Positions 34,276 to 43,116 of a stretch of DNA of 64,000 nt are shown in pieces. The notes under the pieces were generated by a model that did no database searches, had not been told where the DNA came from, and saw nothing but the letters and a program-made list of their open reading frames with translations. Numbering within the stretch: position 1 is the stretch's first letter; every line of letters begins with the position of its first letter. Made by a program: the position numbers and the translations under genes. Source of the DNA: Leucobacter rhizosphaerae (GTDB taxonomy: Bacteria > Actinomycetota > Actinomycetes > Actinomycetales > Microbacteriaceae); assembly GCF_022919175.1 (NCBI RefSeq), contig NZ_CP095043.1, forward strand, positions 744,001 to 808,000. Reading direction: 5' to 3'.

Positions 34276-34644
34276 TCAGTCCGCCGTCGCCTCGGGATCC
34301 CCCACGAGCGCCGGGATCTCCCGGTCGGTGAAGCAGGTGCGCGTGCCGGTGTGGCAGGCGGCGCCGATCTGGATCACCCGGACCAGCAGCGTGTCGCCGT
34401 CGCAGTCGGCGGCGACGCTCCGCACGTACTGCCGATGGCCGGAGGTGTCACCCTTCCGCCAGTACTCCCGGCGCGAGCGCGACCAGAAGGTCACGCGGCC
34501 CGTCGTGATCGTGCGCCGGATCGCCTCGCGGTCCATCCAGGCGAGCATGAGCACGTCGCCCGTCTCGTCGTCCTGGATGATCGCGGGAAGGAGCCCGCTC
34601 GCGTCGAAGACGAGATCGGCGGGAACCGGATCGATGGCGGTCAT
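34276..34644 (-). CDS. hisI: Phosphoribosyl-AMP cyclohydrolase
   Basis: Third step of histidine synthesis. The 122-residue monofunctional enzyme has [30 protein letters not shown] and the zinc-binding cysteines in ADCDGD and [13 protein letters not shown] at 34644 overlaps the hisF stop (ATGA). The separate hisE gene lies further upstream, so the HisI/HisE functions are not fused as in enterics. Confidence 0.96.
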   Translation of the reverse strand: MTAIDPVPADLVFDASGLLPAIIQDDETGDVLMLAWMDREAIRRTITTGRVTFWSRSRREYWRKGDTSGHRQYVRSVAADCDGDTLLVRVIQIGAACHTGTRTCFTDREIPALVGDPEATAD

Positions 34645-35486
34645 GCGTTCGTCTCCCGGGTAGCGGTGCTGGTGGTCGGTCCGGCGGTGGCCGCATCGGT
34701 GTTGGTGACATCGGCGGTGGTCGTGAGGCGCACGGTGTGCCCGGCATCGGCGAGTGCTCGCTTGACCTGGCCCACGGTGAACGTGCCGTCGTGGAAGACG
34801 GACGCGGCGAGCACGGCGTCCGCGCCGGCCTCGACCGCCGGAGCGAAGTGCTCGAGCGTGCCGGCGCCCCCGGACGCGATGACGGGGACCTCGGACAGCG
34901 CGCGCACCGCCGAGGTGAGTTCCAGGTCGAACCCCGCGAGCGTGCCGTCGGCGTCCATCGAGTTCACGAGCAGTTCTCCGGCACCGCGATCCACGGCCTC
35001 CCGGCACCAGGCGAGGGCGTCGAGATCGGTCTCGCGCTTCCCGCCGTGCGTGGTGACCACGAACCCCGACGGTGTGCGGGTGCTCCGCTTCACGTCCAGC
35101 GACAGCACGAGCACCTGGGCGCCGAAGCGGTCGGCGATCTCCCCGATCACCGCGGGCCGGGCGATGGCGCCGCTGTTGATCCCGACCTTGTCGGCACCGA
35201 CGGCCAGGAGCCGTGCGACGTCGTCGACCTCGCGCACCCCGCCGCCCACGGTGAGGGGGATGAAGACCTGCTCCGCGGTGCGCTGCACCACGTCATAGGT
35301 GGTCGATCGGTCGTCCACGGTCGCCGTGACGTCGAGGAACGTGAGTTCGTCGGCACCCTGCTCGGCGTAGCGCGCGGCGAGTTCGACGGGATCCCCCGCG
35401 TCGCGGAGGTTCAGGAAGTTGACGCCCTTGACGACGCGCCCCGCGGCGACGTCGAGGCACGGGATGACCCGGGTGGCCAGTGACAT
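34641..35486 (-). CDS. hisF: Imidazole glycerol phosphate synthase cyclase subunit
   Basis: TIM barrel that, with HisH, makes imidazole-glycerol phosphate and AICAR. It has the catalytic [20 protein letters not shown] and [12 protein letters not shown] segments. 281 residues: about 28 longer than usual because of a Thr/Ala/Asn-rich tail after [10 protein letters not shown] that carries no recognisable domain. The start [13 protein letters not shown] is canonical. hisH and hisA are not in the window. Confidence 0.95.
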   Translation of the reverse strand: MSLATRVIPCLDVAAGRVVKGVNFLNLRDAGDPVELAARYAEQGADELTFLDVTATVDDRSTTYDVVQRTAEQVFIPLTVGGGVREVDDVARLLAVGADKVGINSGAIARPAVIGEIADRFGAQVLVLSLDVKRSTRTPSGFVVTTHGGKRETDLDALAWCREAVDRGAGELLVNSMDADGTLAGFDLELTSAVRALSEVPVIASGGAGTLEHFAPAVEAGADAVLAASVFHDGTFTVGQVKRALADAGHTVRLTTTADVTNTDAATAGPTTSTATRETNA

Positions 35487-35499
35487 GCCGACTCCCCCG

Positions 35500-36342
35500 C
35501 TACAACCGCGCCGCGTGGATGGCCGTGACGAGGATCGCCTTGGCACCGAGATCGTAGAGCCGGTCCATGACGTCGTTCGCCTCGTCAGCGCGCACCATCA
35601 CCCGCACCGCCACCCAGCGCTCGTCGCGCAGCGGGGAGACGGTGGGCGACTCGATCCCGCCGGCGACGGCGGACGCGGCCTCGAGCTGGTCGACCGGGAG
35701 GTCGTAGTCCATGATCACGTACTTGCGGGCGACGAGGACGCCGCGGAGGCGGCGGAGGAGCCGCGCGATCCCCTCGTGCTGGTTCGCGCCGCCGATCAGG
35801 ATCGCGGTGGACTCCAGGATGACCGGGCCGAAGATCTCGAGGCCCGCTGCGCGCAGCGTCGCGCCCGTGGAGACGACATCCGCAACGGCGTCGGCGACCC
35901 CGAGCTGCACGGCCGACTCGACGGCGCCATCGAGCTGCACGAGCGTCGCCTCCACCCCGCGCGCGCGGAGGAAGTCGTCGACGAGCTTGGAGTAGCTGGT
36001 CGCGACACGGCGCCCGGCCAGGTCGGCGATCTCGCGGATCTCGCCGCCGGCGGGTGCCGCGAAGCGGAACGTGGAATCGGCGAAGTCGAGCTCCGCGATC
36101 TCCGTGGCCTCGGATCCCGAGTCGAGCAGCAGGTCCCGGCCCGTGATGCCGACGTCGAGTGCACCCGAGCCGACATAGGTCGCGATGTCACGGGGGCGGA
36201 GGTAGAAGAACTCGACGCCGTTCTTCGCGTCGGTGTGGACGAGCTTCCGACTGTCGCGTCGGCCGGAGTACCCGGCCTCGGTGAGCATCTCGGCGGCGAT
36301 TTCGGAGAGCGAACCCTTGTTGGGAACGGCGATGCGCAGCAT
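35500..36342 (-). CDS. hisG: ATP phosphoribosyltransferase (long form)
   Basis: First, feedback-regulated step of histidine synthesis. [20 protein letters not shown] at the start and [22 protein letters not shown] substrate-binding loops (here [14 protein letters not shown]) define the catalytic part. The extra C-terminal ~75 residues form the histidine-binding regulatory domain of HisG-long (280 residues), so no HisZ is needed. It is 13 bases upstream of hisF. Confidence 0.96.
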   Translation of the reverse strand: MLRIAVPNKGSLSEIAAEMLTEAGYSGRRDSRKLVHTDAKNGVEFFYLRPRDIATYVGSGALDVGITGRDLLLDSGSEATEIAELDFADSTFRFAAPAGGEIREIADLAGRRVATSYSKLVDDFLRARGVEATLVQLDGAVESAVQLGVADAVADVVSTGATLRAAGLEIFGPVILESTAILIGGANQHEGIARLLRRLRGVLVARKYVIMDYDLPVDQLEAASAVAGGIESPTVSPLRDERWVAVRVMVRADEANDVMDRLYDLGAKAILVTAIHAARL

Positions 36343-36438
36343 GATCGGGGGAATCCTTCCGTGGTGGCCGAGGCGCGGCCGGGGTGAAAACTTCAGCGGC
36401 GAGCGTCGGCGCAGCGGAGAGCTCCGTCGGGGCCGACG

Positions 36439-36702
36439 CTAGAGATGCGAGTACACGTCGTCGAGCGAGATGCCCTTGGCGAGCATCAGGACCTGGAGGT
36501 GGTACAGCAGCTGGCTGATCTCTTCGGCGCACTCGGCGTCGGACTCGTACTCCGCGGCCATCCAGACCTCGGCGGCCTCCTCCACGATCTTCTTGCCGAT
36601 CGTGTGGACGCCCGCGTCGAGACGCGCGACGGTGTCGCTGCCCTCGGGGCGGGTGGCGGCCTTCTCGCTGAGTTCAGCGAACAGCTCATCGAACGATTTC
36701 AC
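36439..36702 (-). CDS. hisE: Phosphoribosyl-ATP pyrophosphohydrolase
   Basis: Second step of histidine synthesis. An 87-residue all-alpha MazG-like protein with the metal-binding EE..E motif in [18 protein letters not shown] and [21 protein letters not shown] start at 36702. The 96 bases between hisE and hisG contain a nested inverted repeat (GTCGGC/GCCGAC around CGGAG/CTCCG, near 36396-36436) that could slow or terminate transcripts. Confidence 0.95.
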   Translation of the reverse strand: MKSFDELFAELSEKAATRPEGSDTVARLDAGVHTIGKKIVEEAAEVWMAAEYESDAECAEEISQLLYHLQVLMLAKGISLDDVYSHL

Positions 36703-36743
36703 TCGTCCAGCGTACCGTGTTCCGGAGCCGCGGATCGTCGGGA

Positions 36744-37406
36744 TCAGTGGGAGTGGGTCGCGGCCGCCGCGCGCAGCTCCGCGATCCGGTGCTCGGGGAC
36801 TCCGCCGTACACGGCGGACCCGGCGACGAACGTGTCGGCTCCGGCTTCGGCCGCGATCCCGATCGTGTCCGCCGAGATCCCGCCGTCCACCTGCAGCCAC
36901 AGATCAAGACCGAGCCGCGACTTCGCCTCGGCGAACCGGCGCAGCTTCGGCATCATGTCCGCCATGAACGACTGCCCGCCGAAGCCGGGCTCGACCGTCA
37001 TGACGAGCACCTGATCGAACTCGGGCAGCAGGTCGAGGTACGGCTCGGGATCGGTGCCCGGCTTGAGGGCGATGCCCGCGCGGGCACCGATGTCGCGGAG
37101 TCGACGGGCGAGCGCGACGGGATCGGCGGCGGCCTCCGCGTGGAAGGTGACGGAATAGGCGCCGAGTTCGGCGTAGCCCGGAGCCCAGCGATCCGCGTCC
37201 GAGATCATGAGGTGCACGTCGAGCGGGATCGGCGACACCGCCTGGATGCGCTCGACGATCGGCGGCCCCATGGTGAGATTCGGCACGAAGTGGTTGTCCA
37301 TCACATCGACGTGCACCAGATCCGCGGAGGAGATGGCCTCGAGCTCGGACTGCAGATTGACGAAATCGGCGGAGAGAATACTGGGGTTGATGCGTTGCGC
37401 GGTCAC
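36744..37406 (-). CDS. rpe: Ribulose-phosphate 3-epimerase
   Basis: Pentose-phosphate pathway epimerase. Signatures are [45 protein letters not shown] and [12 protein letters not shown], with the metal-binding His and Asp residues present. 220 residues, GTG start. It heads the rpe-his-trp array; the upstream gene in the ancestral order, rsmB, is separated from it here by two unrelated genes. Confidence 0.96.
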   Translation of the reverse strand: MTAQRINPSILSADFVNLQSELEAISSADLVHVDVMDNHFVPNLTMGPPIVERIQAVSPIPLDVHLMISDADRWAPGYAELGAYSVTFHAEAAADPVALARRLRDIGARAGIALKPGTDPEPYLDLLPEFDQVLVMTVEPGFGGQSFMADMMPKLRRFAEAKSRLGLDLWLQVDGGISADTIGIAAEAGADTFVAGSAVYGGVPEHRIAELRAAAATHSH

Positions 37407-37454
37407 GTCACCAGACTACACACCCGCACCACGGCGCCCCGCAGCGCTTAGGCT

Positions 37455-38978
37455 ATGAGCATGAGCGACACACCGGAGCCCCAGAACCCCTCCCAGCCGG
37501 ACGAATCGGCTGCGGCCCCCGCCTCCTCGCCCGACGCCGCCGCGCAGCCCGAGCTGCACACCCCGGAGCCGACGTCGGAGGCACCCGAGGGCCTCGCGCC
37601 CTCTCCCGGAATTGCGCCACCGGCTGGGATCCGGCCCCCGGAGTTCCAGGCTCCGGCCGCCGCACAGTACGCACCGCCGCAGTACCAGCCCCCGCAGTAC
37701 CAGCCCCCGCAGTTCGGACCACCGCAGTACCAGGCCGGTCAGCCGCAGGCCGGCCAGCCGCAGGATCCCGCGTCGGCTCAGACCGGGGCCGCCCAGCCCG
37801 CGCCGGACGCTCAGACGCAGCAGCAGCAGCAGCAGCAGCAGCAGTGGACCCCCGGTGCCCCGTTCGAGCCGCAGCAGCCCGGCCAGCCCGGCCAGCCGGG
37901 ACAGCCCGGTCAGCCCGGTCAACCCGTCGGGTACGACCCGTCGCAGCCGCAGGGCCCGAAGAAGGGCCTGCCGACGGGCGCGATCATCGGGATCGTCGCG
38001 GGCGGAGTCGTGCTGCTCCTCCTGATTATCGCCGGCGTGATCGCCATCGGGTCGGCGCTGTCCCGCGGCCCGTCGCCGGTGTCCCCCGCGGGCGGCTCGA
38101 CAACCGGCGCGCAGTCGGCTCCCGCCGCCGTCGAGGAGTACCTCACGGCGCTCGCGGACGGTGACGCGGAGCGCGCGCGCGAACTCGTGGGCGGCATGTC
38201 CTCTGATGCGCTGCTCTCCGATGAGGTGCTCGAGAAGTCCATCGAACTCGCTCCGATCACCAACATCGAGGTCGATGAGGAGACGACCGGCGACGATACC
38301 GAGTCCGTCGTCAGCGCCACCTTCGACATCGGCGATGAGACCGTGACGCGCGACTTCCGGGTGTGGAACTACTCCGACGAGTACGAGATCTTCGACGGTC
38401 TCGTGAACGTGTCGCTGAGCTCGTTCGCCGGCCTCGACGCCACCGTGAACGGCGTGGAGCCCAGTGAGGACTACGCGCAGGCCTTCATCGGCACCTACCA
38501 GATCGAGCTCGGGGTCGAGGAGTTCGCCCTCAGCGGCGACACCGCCACCTTCACCATCGTCACCGACGACGACTCGTCGGTCCTGTACGAGGTGCAGCCG
38601 GTGCTCACCGAGGAGGCGACGCAGACGTTCCGCGATCTCGTCCGTGCATCACTCACCGAGTGCGTAGCGCTCACCTCGCTCGCGACCCCCTGCGGCCTCG
38701 ACGTCACCGGGCCGCTCAGCGACGGCGCGATGCCGATCGACGGCACGATCCAGCGCACGCTCACGGCCGAGGGCGAGGCGGCGCTCTCGGCGCTCGTGCC
38801 GGAGCCGAGCTACGACCACCCGACCGTGGTGTCGAGCTACGACTACATCCAGATCAACACCACCCTCGAAGCGGAGAAGGACGGGCAGCGCATGAGCGGC
38901 GACCTCCTCTTCGGCGGCAACCTGCTGCAGCCCTACGTCGACTTCGCTCAGGAGTCGCCGAAGGTGACCTGGGAGTAG
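37455..38978 (+). CDS. Pro/Gln-rich single-pass membrane protein with extracytoplasmic domain
   Basis: A 507-residue protein. The first ~165 residues are low-complexity cytoplasmic sequence: Pro/Ala/Glu, then PPQYQ repeats, a run of nine glutamines and PGQ repeats. One transmembrane helix follows (IIGIVAGGVVLLLLIIAGVI, about 176-195). The outer part (~225-507) begins with a DUF4878-like VEEYLTALADGDAERARELV helix pair, then acidic beta-rich repeats with one cysteine pair (ECVALTSLATPCG). Such layouts occur in envelope stress or cell-wall sensing proteins of actinobacteria, but no function is known. ATGs at 37455 and 37461 are both possible. Confidence 0.85.
   Translation: MSMSDTPEPQNPSQPDESAAAPASSPDAAAQPELHTPEPTSEAPEGLAPSPGIAPPAGIRPPEFQAPAAAQYAPPQYQPPQYQPPQFGPPQYQAGQPQAGQPQDPASAQTGAAQPAPDAQTQQQQQQQQQWTPGAPFEPQQPGQPGQPGQPGQPGQPVGYDPSQPQGPKKGLPTGAIIGIVAGGVVLLLLIIAGVIAIGSALSRGPSPVSPAGGSTTGAQSAPAAVEEYLTALADGDAERARELVGGMSSDALLSDEVLEKSIELAPITNIEVDEETTGDDTESVVSATFDIGDETVTRDFRVWNYSDEYEIFDGLVNVSLSSFAGLDATVNGVEPSEDYAQAFIGTYQIELGVEEFALSGDTATFTIVTDDDSSVLYEVQPVLTEEATQTFRDLVRASLTECVALTSLATPCGLDVTGPLSDGAMPIDGTIQRTLTAEGEAALSALVPEPSYDHPTVVSSYDYIQINTTLEAEKDGQRMSGDLLFGGNLLQPYVDFAQESPKVTWE
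37818..37844 (+). repeat. CAG trinucleotide tract encoding polyglutamine
   Basis: Nine uninterrupted CAG codons in frame inside the Pro/Gln-rich gene. They are flanked by 15-bp (CCGCAGTACCAGCCC, near 37676-37732) and 9-bp (CAGCCCGGY, near 37879-37928) coding repeats. Pure triplet runs are prone to slippage and change protein length without a frameshift. Confidence 0.9.
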
Positions 38979-38997
38979 CTCGGATCGGAGGGGGAGC

Positions 38998-40446
38998 TCA
39001 GCCGCGCCGGGGCTGGTGCTCCTCCTCCTCATGCTCGGGCTCCTCGCGCTCGGGGCTGGTCTGCTGGGCACTCGATGCGGCCGCCAGCCAGGTGCGTGAC
39101 AGCACACGATAGGACCGGGTGAGCGAGGCGCCGACGGCGAGCAGGATCATGAGGAACCCGGACACGAGGAAGATTAGGGCGATGCCGCGGCTCTCCCCCT
39201 CGCCGAGCAGCCAGCCCCACTGCGCCTCCCCCTCCGCGCCCGCCATGTACGGCACCACCCAGAACTCCGCGATCGGTGCGATCAGGAGCGAGGTGATGGG
39301 GGCCGCGGCCGCCTCGAACGTCATGGCGAGACCGAAGACGCGCCCCTGCTTCTCGAAGGGCACGACCCGCTGGATCACGGTCTGCTCCGCCGCCTCGACC
39401 GCGGGCATCAGCGCCATGAACACCCAGATGCCGGCGATGAAGAGCCACGGCCACTCGCGGATCGTGAACACCATGCCGAGCAACCCCAGGAGCCCGACGA
39501 GCAGGAGCATCGTGCGGATCGGGTTCTTCCCGAGCCCCCATTTCGCGACGACGATGCCGCCGACGATGAACCCGGTCGACGCGAGCCCGAAGACGAGGCC
39601 CCAGATCTCCACGGGGAACATGTTCAGACCGTAGGGGTCGAGCAGCGCCATGAACACCCCGCCCGACAGGTTGTTGAGCATGGTGAAGAGCACCAGTGCG
39701 AAGAGGCCCGGCACCGCGAGCATCGCCGTCATGCCGCCTCGGAAGTCCACCGCACGACGATCGGGATCGTGCACGATCTCGGGCTCGGGAATGCGCAGGA
39801 GATGCAGGTGCACGATCGGTGCGGCGACGAACACGGTGGCGATCACCATGGTCGCCCCCATGCCGAGCAGCCCGACGGAGAGGCCGCTGAACACACTCGT
39901 CGCGATGAACGCGATGCCCTGGACGGTGCCGACCAGGCCGTTGGCGTTCGCGTGCCGCTCGGGCGGCACGAGCAGCGTCACGGTGGTCGACAGCGCCAGG
40001 TTGCGGAGCATCTCGACCACGCAGCCGGCGAGCAGGATCAGTGTGAAGATCCAGAACAGGGGGCCGCGGATATCGAGCAGCGTCGCCTCGGGAAACGTGA
40101 AGAAGAGTGCGCAGCCGATGATGAAGGCGATGAGCGAGGACCACGCGGAGAGCAGCATGACGCGGCGCTTGCGCATCCGATCGACGATCGAGCCGAACCA
40201 CATGGAGCACGCGGCGAGCAGGATCATGTAGATGCCGCCGAGCACCCCCGTCGCGAGGATGCTGCGGGTCTCGAGGTACACCCAGAACACGACCGCGAAC
40301 CAGAGGAAGTTGGTCGTCAGGTTCGCCACGGCGGTGTTGACGAGCACCTGCACGAACGTCCGCATCCCGCCCGGAGGCGGCGTCGGACCCGTGCGGGCGG
40401 ACGGCGTCGCGCCGTCCGGTTCGACGGTCGGGGGTTCGGTGCTCAT
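38998..40446 (-). CDS. MFS transporter
   Basis: A 482-residue membrane protein with about 12 transmembrane segments and the MFS loop motif GSIVDRMRKRRVMLL between helices 2 and 3. The fold and NLTTNFLWFAVVFWVYLETRSIL start resemble the efflux group of MFS proteins common in Microbacteriaceae. Polar Pro-rich N-terminus and Glu/His-rich C-terminus. The substrate is unknown. It lies 65 bases after rsmB on the same strand. Confidence 0.9.
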   Translation of the reverse strand: MSTEPPTVEPDGATPSARTGPTPPPGGMRTFVQVLVNTAVANLTTNFLWFAVVFWVYLETRSILATGVLGGIYMILLAACSMWFGSIVDRMRKRRVMLLSAWSSLIAFIIGCALFFTFPEATLLDIRGPLFWIFTLILLAGCVVEMLRNLALSTTVTLLVPPERHANANGLVGTVQGIAFIATSVFSGLSVGLLGMGATMVIATVFVAAPIVHLHLLRIPEPEIVHDPDRRAVDFRGGMTAMLAVPGLFALVLFTMLNNLSGGVFMALLDPYGLNMFPVEIWGLVFGLASTGFIVGGIVVAKWGLGKNPIRTMLLLVGLLGLLGMVFTIREWPWLFIAGIWVFMALMPAVEAAEQTVIQRVVPFEKQGRVFGLAMTFEAAAAPITSLLIAPIAEFWVVPYMAGAEGEAQWGWLLGEGESRGIALIFLVSGFLMILLAVGASLTRSYRVLSRTWLAAASSAQQTSPEREEPEHEEEEHQPRRG

Positions 40447-40511
40447 GCACTCAGGGTAGATCCGACCACCGACACGCGCCAGGGGTCACTCGACCCGAGG
40501 ACCGGTTCCGC

Positions 40512-41996
40512 TCAGTCCCCGCGCTCCAGCAGCGCGATGAACATGGCGTCGGTGCCGTGCCGGTGCGGCCACAGCTGCACGCTGCGCGCCGATCCCGCGA
40601 GGTCCAGCTCTCCGCGAGCGACGCCGGAGACGACGGCCCGCGCGTCCAATTCACGGAGCTCGGGATGCCGCTTGAGCAGCCGGTCCACCGTCACCCGGGT
40701 CTCCGCCAGGTGCGGCGAGCAGGTGACGTAGGCGAGTACCCCGCCTGGAGCCAGGTGGGCGACCGCGGCGTCGAGGAGCTCTCCCTGGAGTGCGGTCAGG
40801 CTCGGCAGGTCCGTCGGTTGCTTCCGCCAGCGCGCCTCGGGGCGCCGTCGGAGCGCACCGAGGCCGGAGCACGGGGCATCCACGAGGATCCGATCGTAGG
40901 GGACGCCCCGCGGGCCGTACGCCTCATCGTCGCGGCCGTCGTGCGAAACCACCTCGACCGTGTCGGCGACCGCCTCGGTCGCACGTCGCACGAGTTCGGC
41001 GCGGTGCGACGACACCTCGTTCGCCCGCACGTGCGCACCCCCGAGACGCGCCTCGGCTCCGAGCAGCGCCGTCTTCCCGCCCGGCCCCGCGCACAGATCG
41101 AGCCAGCGCTCGCCCGCGGCCACGGGGCGCACGCGGGTGAGCGCCAGTGCGGCGAGTTGGGATCCTTGATCCTGCACCCGGGCGACACCGTCCGGAAGAC
41201 CGAGTGCCGCGAGCGCGCGGAGCGGATCCCCACCCGCGAGCTCCCAGCCGGTCGGCGAGGGCCCGGTCGCCGTGAGCGCGACCTCGCCGTCGGAGGTGCT
41301 CTCGCTCTCCCGCACGTCAGCGTGCCACCCCGGCAGCACCACCGCGCTCACCCGGGGCGGCACATTGTCCGCCTCGAGCAGCGCCTCGAGCTCAGTCTCG
41401 CGTCCCTCGCTCCGCAGCGCATCCCGCAGCGCCCGGAGTACCCAGGCGGGGTGCGAGGTGCGCGCCGCGAGCGCATCGTCCGGCGACGCGGCCTCCGCGG
41501 TGATCCGATCGTCCCACTCCGCCGCCGTCGACCGACCGATCGTGCGGAGTACCCCGTTCACGAAGCCGGCGGCGTTCGCGTTGGCGACCCGACGCTGCAG
41601 CTCCACACTCTCATTGACAGCGGCGTGCGCGGCGGTTCGCATTGACAGCAGCTGATGGGCGCCGAGCCGGAGCACATTCCGTGTCCGGCCGTCGATCTCG
41701 CCGATCGGCCGCCCCGCGGCGAGTTCGATGATGCGGTCGTAGCGCCCGCGCCCGCGGAGCGCGCCGGCCGCGAGTTCGGTCGCGAGCCCCGCGTCACGGC
41801 CATCGAGGTGCGCCTCGCGGATCCGGGCGGGCAGCGCCAGATTCGCGTAGGCATCGCGGTCGTCGACGTCCCGGAGCAGGTCGTAGGCGACGAGGCGCGC
41901 CGGGGAGATCTCGATCCGCGGCGCCCGATCGCGCGCGCCGCGACCGGCCCCGCGATGGGATCCGGATCGCCGGGAGTTCCCCGCATCGCGGCTCAT
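40512..41996 (-). CDS. rsmB: 16S rRNA (cytosine-967-C5)-methyltransferase
   Basis: Methylates C967 of 16S rRNA using SAM. It has an N-terminal NusB-like domain (about 35-170, RLVAYDLLRDVDDRDAYANL) and a C-terminal Rossmann methyltransferase: LDLCAGPGGKTALL, VDAPCSGLGALRRRPEARW and the catalytic cysteine in YVTCSPH. The ATG at 41996 overlaps the fmt stop (ATGA) and is preferred over an upstream in-frame start at 42032; it gives 494 residues. Confidence 0.95.
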   Translation of the reverse strand: MSRDAGNSRRSGSHRGAGRGARDRAPRIEISPARLVAYDLLRDVDDRDAYANLALPARIREAHLDGRDAGLATELAAGALRGRGRYDRIIELAAGRPIGEIDGRTRNVLRLGAHQLLSMRTAAHAAVNESVELQRRVANANAAGFVNGVLRTIGRSTAAEWDDRITAEAASPDDALAARTSHPAWVLRALRDALRSEGRETELEALLEADNVPPRVSAVVLPGWHADVRESESTSDGEVALTATGPSPTGWELAGGDPLRALAALGLPDGVARVQDQGSQLAALALTRVRPVAAGERWLDLCAGPGGKTALLGAEARLGGAHVRANEVSSHRAELVRRATEAVADTVEVVSHDGRDDEAYGPRGVPYDRILVDAPCSGLGALRRRPEARWRKQPTDLPSLTALQGELLDAAVAHLAPGGVLAYVTCSPHLAETRVTVDRLLKRHPELRELDARAVVSGVARGELDLAGSARSVQLWPHRHGTDAMFIALLERGD

Positions 41997-42928
41997 CGCG
42001 CCACCGCCGCTCCGCCGCGGCCGCGCAACCACGCGGCACCGTCCATCGCGGGTTTTCCGGCCGGCTGCACGCGCACCAGTTCGAGCGCGCCGTCGGCGAG
42101 CTCCACTACCGCGGTGCCGGCGCGCAGGCCGATCGACCCGACGGCCGCGTCTGCGCGGTCGTCCGAAACGAGGTCCGAGCCGTGCGCAGCCCGCACCTCG
42201 AGGAGCTTCACGGGCTGCTCGTCCACGAGCACAAACGCGCCCGGTTCCGGCGTCACCCCCGCCCAGTGGGCGAGCACCGCAGCGGCCGATGCCGAGAGAT
42301 CGAGTCGCCCGTCCTCTCGACCCAGCTTGTGCGCGTAGGTGGCCTCACCCTGCTGCGGCACCCCAACGAGCGAGCCGTCCGCGAGCCCGGCCACGGCGCG
42401 CAGCAGTGCGTCCGTGCCCGATGCGGCGAGCGCCGTGAGCGCCGCCCCGGCCGGTGTGCCCGGTGCCACGTCGGAGGCGTCGCGGGTGATCACATCGCCC
42501 GCGTCGAGCGCCTCCACGAGTCGGAACACGGTCACACCGAGCCGCTGCTCCCCCGCCTGCAGGGCCCGCTGCACGGGCGCGGCCCCCCGCCAGCGCGGCA
42601 GCTCGGAGAAGTGCAGATTGATCCAGCCGTGCTCGGGCAGCGATAGGAGGGGCTCGCGCACCAGTCCGCCGTACGCGACGATCACGCCGAGATCGGGGTT
42701 CCGCGCCGCGGTCCACGCGGTGGCCTCCTCGGCGAGCCGGTTGGCGCGCAGCACGGGCAGTCCCAGCTCCTCCGCCGCGACCGCGACGGGTGAGGGCGTG
42801 AGGATCCGCTTTCGTCCGAGTGGGGCGTCCTCGCGGGTGATGACCCCCACGATCTCGTGTCCGGCGGCGTGCAGGGCCCGCAGACTGGGCACGGCGAACT
42901 CGGGGGTTCCGGCAAAGACGATCCGCAT
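41993..42928 (-). CDS. fmt: Methionyl-tRNA formyltransferase
   Basis: Formylates initiator Met-tRNA using 10-formyl-THF. MRIVFAGTPEFAVPSLRAL is the usual start and NLHFSELPRWRGAAPVQRAL holds the formyl-folate motif. 311 residues. A GGAGG lies just upstream of the ATG at 42928. In most actinobacteria fmt follows priA directly; here a rightward trpB copy lies between them. Confidence 0.96.
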   Translation of the reverse strand: MRIVFAGTPEFAVPSLRALHAAGHEIVGVITREDAPLGRKRILTPSPVAVAAEELGLPVLRANRLAEEATAWTAARNPDLGVIVAYGGLVREPLLSLPEHGWINLHFSELPRWRGAAPVQRALQAGEQRLGVTVFRLVEALDAGDVITRDASDVAPGTPAGAALTALAASGTDALLRAVAGLADGSLVGVPQQGEATYAHKLGREDGRLDLSASAAAVLAHWAGVTPEPGAFVLVDEQPVKLLEVRAAHGSDLVSDDRADAAVGSIGLRAGTAVVELADGALELVRVQPAGKPAMDGAAWLRGRGGAAVAR

Positions 42929-42970
42929 CCCTCCATTCTCGCAGCTTTCCCCGGGGCGCGCGGCACCTGC

Positions 42971-42976
42971 TACACT
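42971..42976 (+). promoter_or_regulatory. -10 element for the trpL-trpB2 transcript
   Basis: TACACT ends seven bases before the ATG of the Trp leader peptide at 42984, so transcription would start at or next to that ATG and the leader peptide would be translated from a leaderless message. No strong -35 is visible in the GC-rich region upstream. Confidence 0.55.
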
Positions 42977-42983
42977 CCCGAAC

Positions 42984-43016
42984 ATGCAGATGACGCATCA
43001 GTGGTGGACCGCCTGA
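42984..43016 (+). CDS. trpL: Tryptophan leader peptide (MQMTHQWWTA)
   Basis: A ten-codon frame, ATG to TGA, with two consecutive TGG codons (43002-43007) near its end. Its placement ahead of an attenuator hairpin series and a tryptophan synthase gene is the classic leader-peptide arrangement. When Trp-tRNA is scarce a ribosome would stall on the tandem Trp codons. No ribosome binding site precedes it; leaderless initiation is likely. Confidence 0.85.
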   Translation: MQMTHQWWTA

Positions 43017-43080
43017 GGGCGGTTCCCCGTACGCATCTGCATACTCCCCACACCGCCTTCCCCGAGGGCGGTGTTTGTGT
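43008..43080 (+). promoter_or_regulatory. Transcription attenuator of trpB2 (four-segment, Trp-responsive)
   Basis: Segment 1 ACCGCC (43008-43013) pairs with segment 2 GGCGGT (43018-43023). Segment 3 ACACCGCC (43050-43057) pairs with segment 4 GGCGGTGT (43067-43074), which runs into a T-rich stretch (TTTGTGT) and so forms an intrinsic terminator. Segments 2 and 4 share the nine bases GAGGGCGGT, so 2 can pair with 3 instead and prevent termination. Segment 1 starts right after the Trp codons, within the footprint of a stalled ribosome. This is complete ribosome-mediated attenuation logic. Confidence 0.88.
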
Positions 43081-43116
43081 CTTCGGGGGAGCTGACACTC
43101 GCAGAGGATCCCGCCC

